Below are positions 24,160-35,540 of a DNA stretch of 64,000 nt, one piece after another. Under the pieces are notes generated by a model that was given only the letters and a program-made list of their open reading frames with translations, did not search any database and was not told the origin of the DNA. The position numbers were made by a program, and so were the translations under genes. The stretch lies in contig JBBPFI010000004.1 of assembly GCA_037974965.1 (NCBI GenBank), positions 434,001-498,000 on the forward strand. Reading direction: 5' to 3'. This DNA comes from Dacryopinax spathularia. Taxonomy: Eukaryota; Basidiomycota; Dacrymycetes; Dacrymycetales; Dacrymycetaceae. Every line of letters begins with the position of its first letter. Position 1 is the stretch's first letter.

Positions 24160-25427
24160 CTACACAGCGGAGACGAGTCTAGACAGGTTGGAAGGCGTCT
24201 CGAGCAGCTGGTTCCCGCACGGAACGAGGTGCGTCCGCTCGTACTCTCCCTCCGGACCGAGATGGACAGTGTTCGGCTTCGTACCGTGCTCCTTAGCATA
24301 CTGGACCAGCCTCTCGAGCTCCTCCTCCAGCTCCTGCTGCTGCAGCGGCAGCCTAGGAGCCTTGCAGAACTCTCTCTTCCCCTGGATCTGGAAATCGAAC
24401 TTGTCCTTCCCGAGCGCTTTGAGCGTCTTGAGCTCGACGAGGGAGAAGTCTTCCGCGTTGGAGCGGTTGAACTGGAAGGGCTCTTTAACCGACACGGGCG
24501 GGTTGGTGATCAGCCTCGGCTTCTGGATATGGTTCTTGCTCGCGCTGTGCAGCATCAATGGGTGGAGGAGGATAACATCCCCCTTCTTCCCCGTCAGCTC
24601 GACGAACTGCTCGCATTCGGGGATAAGGTCGGCGAACTTCTTCCCGCCGCCCGAGGCGGGCCAGGTACCCTCGGGATGCTCGGCCAGCCAGCGAGCGACC
24701 TTTTCCATCCCGTCGGGGGAGATGTAGGTCGCCCCGCCGTTGTGGTCTACGTCGGAGAAGAGGGGGATGACGAGAAGCGCTTGCTCCGGCGAGTCGAGGT
24801 AGTGTCGGAAGAAGTCGCCGTCGCTGAATACCATACCATCAGTCGAAGCCTCCTCTATCTGTCGCTGACTACTCACATGTGCCAGTTATCCAGCTCCTTA
24901 GGCTGCAAGAACTTCTCCTTCCACTCCTCCGCCCCAAGGTTCAAGATAATGCTATCAACTCATCAGCTCCCCCGCACCTCAACCAACAAGAGCGAAAGAA
25001 CACGCACTTGTCCCTCCATTTCGCGCTCGTCTCCGTGATCCTCTCCTCCCCTCCCAGCAAATCGCAGATCGCGTCCCACGCCTTCGGGGCCATCTCCCTC
25101 GCTTCGACCGCATGATGCCAAGCCATATGGATCCTATCTTTCTTCCAGGTTGACTTATCATTCGGGTCATACCCCAGTCGAGTCCAGACTGCAGAACCCC
25201 TCTTGTCAGCTACTTAGCTTCGCAGGAAGGGTAAGGAGGGGACGAACCGTCTTTGGTGAACTCGTCGGCGTATTCCGGCTTTAGTGCTTGGGGGATGACG
25301 ACGTATCCGTTCTGCATGAAGAATTCACGCATCTCCGCTGGTCGTACATCCACATGAGCCTAGGCGCATCATGCATGCAGAGAAGGGCAGACGTACGTGT
25401 GAGGACCTTAAACTCCTTCGGCGCCAT
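24160..25427 (-). CDS. Phytanoyl-CoA dioxygenase family protein
   Basis: Fe(II)/2-oxoglutarate-dependent oxygenase; the substrate is unknown and need not be phytanoyl-CoA. The ATG at 25427 begins MAPKEFKVL. Splicing several short introns gives AEMREFFMQNGYVVIPQAL (the usual N-terminal helix-strand of the fold), then KKDRIHMAWHHAVEAREMAPK and SIILNLGAEEWKEK. The iron-binding HxD motif is created by an intron: TGGCACAT joins CGACGGCGAC to read WHIDGDFFRHYLDSPEQALL. The distal His and the 2-oxoglutarate Arg lie in KKGDVILLHPLMLHSASKN and the following PRLITNPP. About 360 residues. The lone stop at 24160 fixes the end. Confidence 0.85.
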
Positions 25428-26244
25428 GTTTTCTAGTCTAGTTGGGCGGTATATGCGGACAGCAGCTTAGAGGGCGCGATTGGACAGTGTCAGAGGTGCA
25501 GAGCAGCCGTTCTGGACCTTGGCAGGTATTTAAACCAGGGCCAGAAGAGGAGGGGGATCACGTGCGTGCCCCTCGAGGTTGCAGTCCAGCCCGCCGGCGA
25601 AGTGGAGGCGGCGGGGGAGCGGCGATGGTCGGGAAGGGAAGGGAGGGGAAGGGGAGGGAAGAATGACCCAAAGCGGGGCATCGCCGAGAGCTGCGGGGAG
25701 GCGGGGGAGCGGGCCGTGTCGGATATGGCAAGAAACGTCGAGAGCGCAGTGAGGCACGAATACAGTTAGAGCCAGAAGAGGGGGGGAATGAGGAGCTCCG
25801 CGGGGTGGTCCACTCGGCGATGCGGAGTCGGAGTCGGAATATCGCTCAGACTGAGGGGTAAGGCGTGGTACTTCTTTTCCCACCCCCTTTGGATCAAGGC
25901 GTTTTGGAAAGAACGGAAATGGGATCGGCCGGTCGACTTTGCAATCTCTGGGCAATGCGACAAATCGGCCGGAGCATACCTATATGGGGAAAGTGAGTTG
26001 CCGGAGGTAGGGAGTGCCGGGCCGATAGGGCGCCGAGGGGTCCGTCGTTTACGCGGAAATGCGAAGGAAATGAGCGCGTCATAGAGCCATCTATAAGTTA
26101 ATGAAGTTTGGAAAATGGCGGTAAGGAGAACCAGCAGAAGATGATCAGAGGTGGAAGTATCAGATAGCCACCCGCGAAATCAATATTACCACTTTGCCGC
26201 TGAAAGACGAACTCGACAAAGAGGCAAAGCAACGGAAAAGCATT
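25428..26244. other. Intergenic with a polypurine tract
   Basis: No gene supported. It holds the promoter of the dioxygenase gene and the 3' end of NSA1. A G/A-rich tract at 25630-25662 (repeated GGGAA/GGGG) has four or more G-runs and could fold as a G-quadruplex on the plus strand; it would be the non-template strand for nothing identified here. Confidence 0.4.
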
Positions 26245-27789
26245 TCATGTCCTCACGCGTCTCTTCTTCCTCTCCCGCTCCTTATCACTCCCAACCTCCT
26301 CCATTCCCTCCCACACCTCCTCCCCAGCCTCCTCAGCTCCATCTCCATCGTCCTCTCCTCCTTCTCCCTCTTGTCCTGGGCCTTTTGAGCCAGGGTTAAC
26401 GCCGCCCCACCCGGCAAAAACGACAGCAGCGGGCACACTGGGCAGATACTCTGTGAGGAGCACTTCGCCCCGATGGTGTTGGTTCGTCTTTGGGTTCTCG
26501 GGTGGGGGAGGGGCGGTTGAGAGTCTGAAGAGTCGGTCGCGCCCTACCGAAGCTAGGAGCGGTGGTTCGGCCGATGCTGACGAGCTAGAAGAAGAAGGTA
26601 GAGGAATGGGTGCGAGGGATGTAAGGGCGGAGGTGAGGCCTTTGTACGTGTAGCTGCATCGGCCTGTGCGAGCATCGATCGCTGCCAGCGTCCCAGCCGC
26701 GTCCCCAACAAACACTTGACTAATCGACAATCCCGTCAGCCGAGCCTCACGAGGAGAAGTAGGAAACGAACGCACTTCTCCGCATAACCATTCTCCACCA
26801 CCCTCACTGGTCCCTTTAGGACGCCCTTCCAGTAAGCGACCGGTCTCCTCCCTCCCGCACGCGTGTCATACACTTTCACAGTCGAGTCTTCGTTACCCGT
26901 TAAGATTACCTGCTCGGACCGGTAAGCGAGAGCGGTGATCTGTATTGGTGGGCGAAGGTCAAGGGCGTCGTTCGGTTCCTAATACCCACTCAGCATCCAT
27001 AACACAATCCCGAGCGAGGGAAGGGAGCATACGTTTCTCGCTCTCCACAGTTCACCAGGAAACAGCGTCTCCTTCTTTCGTTTCTTCTTCCCCCCTTCCC
27101 CAATTGCTGCAGCTTCCGAAGGAGCAGAGGCAGAAGAAGGACCCGCAAAAGCCCGCTCGACGTCCCATACCGACAAGTTCACCTCGTCACCTCCATAGGC
27201 GAGTGTCTTGCCCGATGGAGAGAGACGGAGTTCTCGTAGACGGGTGGGGAGGTTGCCTAGCTTTGGTTGTGGGAGCTCTGAGAAATCCGAGGAGGAGGGG
27301 GAGGGGAGGGGCGTGAGACGGAGATGGCCGGAGGATGTGCAGGTGTATATCCCGCTAGTGCGCTCTCTCAGCTATAGTAGAAATGTTTTGTGAAAGCAGT
27401 AGGCGTACGTTTCTCGGAGGGCGAGTCCAACGAAATGCGCCGGCTTTCGGAGACGGCCTTCGGCCATTTCCAGTATCGAGGACAGCGACGTTTCCGCTGA
27501 TTCTGGGGATGAATCACGTAGTAGGGAAATGTTCCCATCAGTCCTGGCTACGGCGAGCTGCTTTCCGATCAGAGTAAGCCTCCGAGAACAATAAGACGAG
27601 ACTCACCAGATCCCCGTCATCCTGCCTCAAGAACGACATCTTCTGCACACCCGCCGAGCTGCCCACATCCGGTATCTCGAGCGTCCGAGCCACCGCAGCC
27701 CATTTGCCCTCATTCTTCGTACATATAACAGACTTTACGCGTCCTTGCTCGTCGCCCGTAAAGAATCTGAGCGATTTTGGATGGGCCAT
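26245..27789 (-). CDS. NSA1/WDR74 family ribosome biogenesis WD40 protein
   Basis: Nucleolar factor for 60S subunit maturation (Rix/Nsa1 particle). The N-terminus MAHPKSLRFFTGDEQGRVKS and the C-terminal repeat VFVGDAAGTLAAIDARTGRC followed by YKGLTSALTSLAP, LLASVGRDRLFRL and HRGEVLLTEYLPSVPAAVVF match the family. Several introns interrupt it (for example 27545-27604, 27345-27412, 26985-27035 and 26720-26775). The C-terminal tail is acidic then basic (ERKKRRVRT), typical of nucleolar proteins. Starts divergently, 198 bp from RMD5. Confidence 0.8.
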
Positions 27790-27987
27790 TGTGCTTGTTG
27801 TCGGGCGCTTGTTGCGGTTTGCAGGTCGCCAAAATTATGCCCTGGGCAGAAGAAGACCCTTACTCGGAGATGACGAACAAGAGGCTCGCTTCCGGTGAGT
27901 GTTCAGCTGGCTGTCGTGAGTGAGCCGGTGCTCCTCCTGTCGGGCAGCACGACCTATTCCCTTCCCTCCTCCTCCTCCTCCTTCGCG

Positions 27988-29456
27988 ATGGCTGCAATGG
28001 ACGAGCTGCTCAAAGAACTCGCAGCGCTCGAAGCGGCCACCTCGTTCTTCCCTTCCCCACCCTCAACCACCTTACTCAGCCCAGTCACGCCCACCACCCC
28101 AGGCAAGGGCAAATCGAAAGCCGTCTCCGTCTCCACTGCGCTCGATATCCTCCTGTCCCAGCTCGAACACGCGCGGGCGTCGATCGATGCGGGCGAGTTG
28201 CCGGAGTTTGTTAGTAAGAATGTGTTGAGAGAGGTGGAGGAGACGAGGAAGATGTTTGAGGAGAGGCAGAAGGAGGGCGTGAAGGCGTTTACGGAGTTTG
28301 GGAAGGCGGTCGATAAGGTCCGTCTGGCTCACCGCGCACCGTGTCATGCACACATTGACGTTGTATTATCTGGTCATAGGCACTACCAAACGGCCTTCCA
28401 TCCATGCCTCAGCTATTCACCTCCCCCTCGGCACGTACCGCCCTAGACCGAAGCATAACGACCCACCTCATCCGAACCGGCTCCTTCCCGCTCGCCGAAG
28501 TCCTCCAAACCGAGTCCGGCCTCGTCCTTCCGCCGTCGACAGGCTCGCACTTCCGCGCCTTACACTCCATCCTCTCTTCCCTCAATGCTGGCGACGTCGC
28601 CCCTGCTCTAGCGTGGGCGGAAGAGAACGCCGATTTCCTGCATGGGAGGAGCAGCCCGCTGAGGTTCAAGCTACATCGGCAGGCGTACCTCCGCCTGCTG
28701 ATGTCCTGTTCTACTCCTGCGGACGCTCGGGCGGCACTGGACTACGCACGCGCCAACCTCACACCACTCTACCCAGGCCAGCAGGCCGATATCCAGCTCC
28801 TGCTGAATGCAGTCTCCTACCTCCCGCTCTCGACACTCGAAGCCAGTCCCTACTCCGACCTGGTCCGCGATGCAAGGGAAGGGGCAAGCGAGCTAGGACC
28901 GATGTTTACGAGAGAATGGTGTGCGAGGATGGGGCTGCCGAACGAGCCGCCGTTGGAGGTGGTGGCGGATATTGGCGGTGGACCGGCGCTGAGTGTGTTG
29001 GAGACGAATAGGCGGAAGATGGCGAAGGCGAGGAATGAGTGGAGCAGCGTTAATGAGCTGCCGGTATGTCTGTCCTTCGAGCACCTCTTCCGCCGCTCTC
29101 CTACGCCGGCGTCCCTATTGCTACACTGTGATGGAGGGACAATGAACTGATGTCTATCGATGCAGGTCGAGCTCCCCGTCCCGATCCGACACAGATACCA
29201 CACCGTCGTCTGCTGCCCCGTAGTGCGCGAGCCCACAACAGACGAGAACCCACCCATGCTCCTCACGTGCGGACACGTCATCTCAAAGGAAGCGATCACG
29301 CGCTTGCAGAAGGGTGCTCAGTGCGTCACTTCCCACTTCCTCCCTTCCACTATTATTGGTTTAGGGCGCTTGTGCTGATATGGGTGCAGGAGAGTCAAGT
29401 GCCCGTATTGTCCGGTTGAGAGCACGATCAACCAGGCGCTTAGGCTGTACTTCTAG
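27988..29456 (+). CDS. RMD5/GID2 RING subunit of the GID/CTLH ubiquitin ligase
   Basis: E3 ligase subunit that, with Fyv10/Gid9, degrades gluconeogenic enzymes when glucose returns. The start at 27988 gives MAAMDELLKELAALE. A first intron (about 28317-28378) joins to ALPNGLPSMPQLFTS; LisH- and CTLH-like helices follow (RTGSFPLAEVLQTESG; FRALHSILSSLNAGDVAPAL). The CRA-like part carries ADIQLLLNAVSYLPLS. After an intron at ~29063-29165 comes the degenerate RING: CCPVVREPTTDENPPML, then TCGHVISKEAI. A final intron joins to VKCPYCPVE and the family C-terminus ALRLYF. The RING lacks one canonical zinc ligand, as in other Rmd5 proteins. An alternative upstream exon with ATG at 27870 and a donor at 27898 is possible. 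Confidence 0.85.
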
Positions 29457-29785
29457 TTTTTTGCCTTGTATCGTATCTGTATCATGTACCTTGTACAACA
29501 GCCGCCCCATTCGGTATGTAACGTTGCTTACCATTGGGCTTGCGCCGCACCAAGTCCAAACTCGGCATGGTACATGTTTTGTGGCGAGACGTCACCATCA
29601 GAAGATATCAGAAGATGTGATTGCTTCCGCGGACAATATTGCCACGTCCTCCTCGCCACAGAAATCGGCACGGTCGACTAAAAACGCGGCGACCGAAAGT
29701 GTACACGAGATGGACGGAAGATCGGTGCCCCTGTGTTGCAGCACTTCACGCAAGGGGACATATGATGCTAATGCGGACAGTTTGT
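29457..29785. other. Intergenic between RMD5 and the second 5S gene
   Basis: No gene seen. It contains the RMD5 3' end and the short upstream flank of the 5S gene, which is not similar to the flank of the first 5S copy. Confidence 0.5.
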
Positions 29786-29903
29786 ATCCACGGCCATAGG
29801 ACACTGAAAGCACCGCATCCCGTCCGATCTGCGCAGTTAACCAGTGTGCCGCCCGGTTAGTACCACGGTGGGGGACCACGCGGGAATCCTGGGTGCTGTG
29901 GTT
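29786..29903 (+). rRNA. 5S ribosomal RNA (copy 2)
   Basis: A second complete 118-nt 5S gene, from atccacggccataggac to gggtgctgtggtt, directly followed by a T-rich stretch (ttttgccttttg) that can stop polymerase III. Body sequence matches copy 1 base for base by eye, while flanking sequence does not, so the copy is dispersed and kept uniform rather than part of a recent large duplication. Confidence 0.95.
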
Positions 29904-30152
29904 TTGCCTTTTGTCCCTTCCCCACTCAACGTCAGTGAGTGGGAGAAGCGAAGCTCGTGGGAGTGGCAGATCGTGGCGATGGAGTTGCCTTATCAGATCT
30001 GGAGTTTGATGGGCCGTTAGGTACGTAAGCAACACAGCGCAGCATTCAGCGAAGATCGATACACTTCATTTCGCTATTATACTATACAGACAGAAGGATC
30101 TCTATAGCTGACAGATCATGACACGAAATACACGAGAACCACGACGTTCGAA

Positions 30153-31426
30153 CTAATCCATCCCCATCGAGTTCCTCAAAGCCTTCGCAATCTTGCTCTT
30201 CCACACATGCGCCTTCTCGAACCCATTCCTCCCCAAACTATAATCCTGCAGCGTCTGCATAATCTCCTCCTTGGTCGTCATCACGAACGGGCCGTACTGG
30301 AACACGCTCTGATTCAGCGGCTCGCCAGCGCAGAGGATCAGGCGGGTGTCGTCCGCTTCGGCTGTGAGGGCGACGCCGGTCTCGGCGGGGTTGGAGGAGA
30401 GGACGAGCGTGTGGTAGGGGTCGTACGCTTCTGAGGAGGGGGAGGGGGGGCCGACGCGCAGCTTGCCAGAGAGAATGTAGATGAACGCCGTCCATCCCTC
30501 CGGAATCTCCTGGAAAACACTTGCACCGCGCCGCTTCAGCTGGACGTCAAAGTACCAGCACCCTCCCAGGGGCTTGACAGGGGATTCGACCCCGTGCGAT
30601 TTCCCGGAAATGACGCGGATCTCGCTCGGTCCGTCTGGGCCTTCGGGGAAGGCAGAGGGGATGCCGGATTTCGAGAGCTCTTGATAGGTCGGTTTGGTCA
30701 TTTTGTGTTCTTTTGGGAGGTCGACCCAGAGCTGCAGGCCTTTGGGCGCGGGGTGACCAGGGCCGTGCACGGGCATCTCGGCGTGTGTCACTACGTAACG
30801 CTCTATCAGCACCAGGATTCATTATGATAGGAGAGGGGGATGGTACGCACCTCCTCGACCAGCGGTCATCCATTGCACCCCGCCAGCCTCGATCGTCCCG
30901 CTATGCCCCTCACTATCCTCATGCTGGCTCGCTCCCTGCAGCATATAGGTAATAGTCGCCTGACCGCGATGGGAGTGGTCCGCAAACCCCGTCCCGGGTG
31001 TAGAGAGGTCAAAATGATCTAGCCTGCACACCACACATATTGTCAGCATCTGCTTATCTCTAAAGGAGAAGGAGGGAAGAGGGAAGGAGGGACGTACATG
31101 AGGAAAGGAGAGAGGTTTCGCAGGGCGGGTGTGCCGATTGATCGACGGACGCGGGCACCGACGCCTTCGGATTGTTCGATCGCGAAGACCTTTTTGACGA
31201 CTGAGCGGGAGACGCTCGTAGCGGCAGCGGCAGCGGCGGCGGCGGTGGCCATAGTGTCGAGTTCTTTTGTGGGTTCTGGGTTGATGGAGGTGGAAGACGG
31301 GCGGTTCAGGTTCAGAGCGCTCAGAAGCGAAGTCGTGTAGGTAGTGATTGGAGGAGTCGGGAGGTAGTTATAGATCCAAACAGCGAGCAAAGCAGCAGCG
31401 ATAGTCGATCCGATCCAATAACGCAT
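30153..31426 (-). CDS. Pirin family protein with N-terminal membrane anchor
   Basis: Cupin-fold, iron-binding protein of the pirin family; members act as nuclear cofactors or quercetinase-like enzymes, and the role here is not clear. The start at 31426 gives a predicted transmembrane or signal-anchor segment (IGSTIAAALLAVWIYNY), then a Ser/Ala linker. The pirin core follows: GARVRRSIGTPALRNLSPF, and after an intron LDHFDLSTPGTGFADHSHRG, with the metal-binding His pair, and QWMTAGRG. A second intron (~30789-30846) joins to VTHAEMP. The last exon carries LQLWVDLPKEHKMTKPTYQE and the C-terminal cupin (SVFQYGPFVMTTKEEI). About 380 residues, longer than typical pirin because of the N-terminal extension. 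Confidence 0.87.
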
Positions 31427-31923
31427 ACACGCCCTCTTCCCGCCCTCCTTTCCTACTTATACTCACCGCCAAGCAGGTCGTAGGGGACGGGCAGTGTGCT
31501 AGAAAGCTCCTCCAGCCGCCTGAGCCCATTTACCGGCGCTATAACCGCGGGGCGTGCTCACATCAACCCTGGGAGGAGGGCGCCAAATCGGGCAGCTGGG
31601 GGATTAGGTAAGCGAGTGATGAGGTCATGTGGAGTGTGTCAGAGGCGCGTTAGGGGAAGGGAGTTCGCACGCGTTGTTTGTGGGTTTGGGAGCGGGTTTC
31701 TCGTCGCGTCGTCAGTGGGCTGATGGAAAACATGGAAAACAGGTGCTGAGTATATGTGTCTGCATATTATTACTGTTCTATCTGTAGTTGCGTGTATATC
31801 TGTACAGTGCCAGCTCAAGCCATCCTGTCCTCTCAACTCCGCTCGAACGAACACGCCCACAGCGCATCATACCAATACCGCTGAACAATACTTATTGTTC
31901 CCCACGGCGGCCAGCAAACCCGC
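31427..31923. other. Intergenic between pirin and the GH5 gene
   Basis: No gene supported. It carries the pirin promoter and the 3' end of the glycosidase gene, both on the minus strand. Confidence 0.5.
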
Positions 31924-34846
31924 CTAGTGCTTCAAAACCTTCTCCTTCAACCTATGCAAAACCCCACCCTTCCCTTCCCCGCTCCCCCGATCCCCGCCCT
32001 TCCTAACCCTAATCCAAACCTCGTCCCCCTCCCCCAACCCCCCCACGCCCAAATATCGCCACTTCATAACCTGCCCAACGACCTCCACTTCCCCACATGA
32101 GAGCTCGACGTCGATGTCAAGTCTCGCTGGTAAGGTCTTCCAGTTTGAGAGCCCGAGGGGTGGGTCGGGATCACATGCTCCCAGAAGGCGGAATCGGCGC
32201 CCTTGGCCGGAGAGACTGGGCTTGGCGTGTCCTGCGCCTGAGTCGGGGGGGAGAGGTTCTTCGTCCTTCGTTCTTTGTGTGTGGGGGGGAGGTTGGCAGT
32301 CTGACCATGCGCTCGCGTCTTCAAGCGCGTAATGGACGAAAGGGATGAAGATCTCCGTCGCTAGTTCTTCGCCTTTATTTCCCCCCGGCGGGCCAGCTTG
32401 CCCGTCGTTTGTATCGTGTGCATCGTGCAGCCCGTCTGCTTGGCCGGGGCCTTTACCGTCTTCCTGCGCTTGTTGGTTGTCCCGAGCCGTTGAGGGGGAC
32501 AGACAGCCAGCGTCGAGGCGGACGATATACTCAAACTCGGGCTTATCGAGCGAGAACCTCATCCGCTTGTAAACCCCCACAGTTGCGAGCGCATAAGGTC
32601 TACAGAACGCCCGTACCCCTCTGGCGCCGTTCGTCAATAGCTCGCACAGGCTTCTGGGCCGATAGCCGGGGGAGGAGAGGGGCTTGCTCTCCTCTTGCCC
32701 GTCAGCTTCTGACCCCTTCGGTGGAGGGACGTCAAACGAGCCAGGAGAGGAGCAGTCGTCGATGCTCCATAGCGAGAGGTCTTCCCCATTGAACCCGTCT
32801 CCCCATAAGTGCGAGTTGTCGGGGTTGTACGCCCAGAGCGTGTAGCCGAGGCCGTTCTCGCCGTCGCACGCGTTGAGGGAGGCGTCGAGCGCTTGTTCTT
32901 GTTTTGTGTAGTCGCCTTTTGAGGGGCCGCGGTATGAGGCTCCGTCGTTCATGTCGAATCTGACGTGTATGCGTTAGCATCCCATATACATATGCTCACA
33001 CCCTCGTAGTTTCCAAAAGAAGAAGGACGGGAAGCGGAAAGCGAGAATGCGGAAAGGAGGAAAGAAGAAAGAAAGAGATAGAGGTGAAGAAAGAAGACAG
33101 GTGTAGCAGACTCACGGAATCCCAATCTCCCCCACAACAGCAGGATACTCCGGCCCCCCCTTATCCTGACTACTCATCCCGCCCAGCGCATCCTCCCTCA
33201 GCTCCCAAATCTGCTCATGCAGCCCCCTCCTCACCCCTCCCATCCCGAGCTTAGTAGCCGCCAACACCCCCAGTTTTCCCCTCTCCAGCCCCACGGTGTG
33301 CGCATTCCAGATATGCCAGTTTTTGGAGAGCAAGGTGAGGCCGTCGTAGTAGTGCGGCGTGAGGCATGCTCGGCCTCGCATGTCGCGCTCGGACATTTGC
33401 GGAGGGGCGTGAAAGACGGCGGGGGCGACGAAGGATATTGTTTGCGGGTGGGAGCGCCGGATCCGGGCGGAGAACCGGCGGAAGTAAGGGAGCCAGAAAT
33501 CGGTGTCGAAGTCGGTTTTTTGGCCCGTGGCGGGGTTGTGCAGGAAATAGTCTGGCTTGAGGAGCTCGCCTGTTGAGGGGTCCCACACGCCGTGTTGCGC
33601 CCAGAGGCACTCTCCGAGCTTCCACTGCGGATCTCGCTGCCAGCCCCAGCGGGACTTGCCATCAGGCTCGGAAGAGGGGTCCAGCCAGGCTTTTTTGCCG
33701 TTCGGGTGAACGTCGATGGTCCCTTTTTGGTGGCAGCCGGTGGAGCCAAAGTCGTAGTTTGCTACGGTGAGGTTTTCGCCCATGCCGAGCTTGAACGCTT
33801 CGAGTGGAGTGGGGGTGGCGTATTTCTTGAAGGACTGGTTGGGGGGGATCACGGAGAGGTCTTCGATGCCGATGAATCCCGCTCCAGGTCTATCCCGACC
33901 GCAGAGTCAGCATCGAATACGCTGGAGCAGAGAGAGGAAGCAGCGAGTGGAAGGAAGAGGCAAGGCGGAGAGAGAGAGAAGTCACGCACTCATTCATCGA
34001 GTCCCACCCCAACACACACTCATCCAACAACTCCGGCGCCCTCTCAGCAATCGCATCCGCCAGCCTCCCAAACGCCTCACACCACGCCTCCTGCAACCAA
34101 TCCTGTACATTCTTCCCATCCACCCTCGCCCGGGGGGCATACACGTTCCCCGCAAAGAACAACGTAAACATCGTCCCCGCCGCCAGCCGGTTCCCGTTCG
34201 TCTGCCAGACCATCGCCGGGTATTTTTCTGGCTCGGGGTGGGCAGGGTCCGGGAACTCGCAGTGCAATACGGCGGCGTTCGTTTCGCTGAAGGACCGGGG
34301 GTCGAGCCCGGCGAGGTGGAACGTCCATAGTGGGGCGCCGGACCCGCCGGAGAAACGCGACCAGGCATCTTGGTGCGGGTCGATGTATACTCTGAAGCCG
34401 TAGGAGTGCAGTTTCTGGAGGACGCGGATGGTGTATTTTATAAAGTCGTCGTCGTATTTCCCTCTGCGCGTCCCAGCATCTTTGAGTAAGGGCGGTAGTG
34501 GGGCGAAGAAGGGGAGTGCTTACGGTCCAGCATGCTCCAACGCCTCCCAGACAACGATATACCTCACCAACCTAAACCCCCACCCTCTCAGCCTCGCAAG
34601 ATGCACATCAATCCCCCCACCCCCATCCACATCCTCATCATCGAGCGCCAAAGGCCTTCCCACGAAACTCGGACCTCCATTCTCCGCTTCTTCCCAGAAC
34701 CCCTGCAGTTGGTAGGACGGCTGAGAGGGCGGGAACTTGCTGGAGCCGGAGAGGTTTACGCCTCTGAGGATGAGGGTGCGGTTGGATGTGTCGAGGAAGG
34801 AATGGCGGGCTGTGTTGAGCAGCGAGGAGGACGGGTTGAGCGACAT
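31924..34846 (-). CDS. GH5 glycosidase of the EGCrP type (glucosylceramidase or sterylglucosidase)
   Basis: Glycoside hydrolase family 5 enzyme related to the Cryptococcus EGCrP proteins that clear glucosylceramide or sterylglucoside. The start at 34846 is followed by [17 protein letters not shown] and [19 protein letters not shown]. After a short intron come [19 protein letters not shown] and [18 protein letters not shown]. The acid/base Glu is in [15 protein letters not shown], rebuilt across an intron at ~33894-33987. The nucleophile Glu is in [11 protein letters not shown], where a ~155-nt intron (about 32960-33114) splits the motif. The last exon has [20 protein letters not shown] and a long C-terminal region with a Gly/Gln/Asp-rich insert. 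No signal peptide is seen, fitting a cytosolic or ER/vacuole-associated enzyme. Which of the two activities applies cannot be told by eye. Confidence 0.85.
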
Positions 34847-35540
34847 CCTCTCTCTCGACTACTGTACTGGCTGTGGGTGGGTGGTCGAGCGAGCAAAGGT
34901 CGGTTGTTAGACGCAAGTTAGGGATCGTAGTCCCCCGCCGGCATATGAACGACAGCCGCCGATGCATCGCTGAGTCGAAGAGAGTAAGGTTGGCCAATGT
35001 CGTCATCCCCCATCTCTCGATCCCTCCAAAGCACAGTCCGCGTCATGGGCAGACCGCCACACAACGCGCTCAAAATAAAGGGCGTCCCCAAACTCGATGC
35101 CGCGGCGAGAGGAGGAGATCGGGTCCCTATCTTTCGCCCCTAACATCCATCGCCAGGCACGGACTGATTGAGTAGCACGGCACGTGATATCCGGCGGCCT
35201 CTTGCCTTCTTCGGACGGAGGCGACGGGGTTCCGCGCTTCTGTTGCTTTCTTGTCGCTTCGGGGCTTCTGAATTTGAGCTGATTGGCTTCTTCCGTCTCA
35301 GCGGCTTGTGCACTTGGCCCGCCCTGCTTTTTCAGAGATTGTGTGTCGCGATCTGGCGCTCACAGGGGTCAGTATGATCTTGTCGGCAGCCGTCCTATGG
35401 GTCAAGGATGCGGAAAGACGATCGGATTGTTATGTATGTACTGTGTTGTCTGCCATTCTGGCACGGCCCCTCAACGCCCTTAACCTTCTCGAGCTCTCAA
35501 TGCCCGCTTTTGTTACTATTGTTTTCGCAGGCACAAGCGC
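34847..35540. other. Intergenic upstream of the GH5 gene
   Basis: Holds the GH5 promoter (minus strand) and the 3' UTR of the next minus-strand gene. No gene or motif is supported. Confidence 0.5.

Noticed and set aside
25530-25955. 141-residue minus-strand frame between the dioxygenase and NSA1
   Set aside because: Pro/Ser low complexity made by the polypurine tract; no homology seen.
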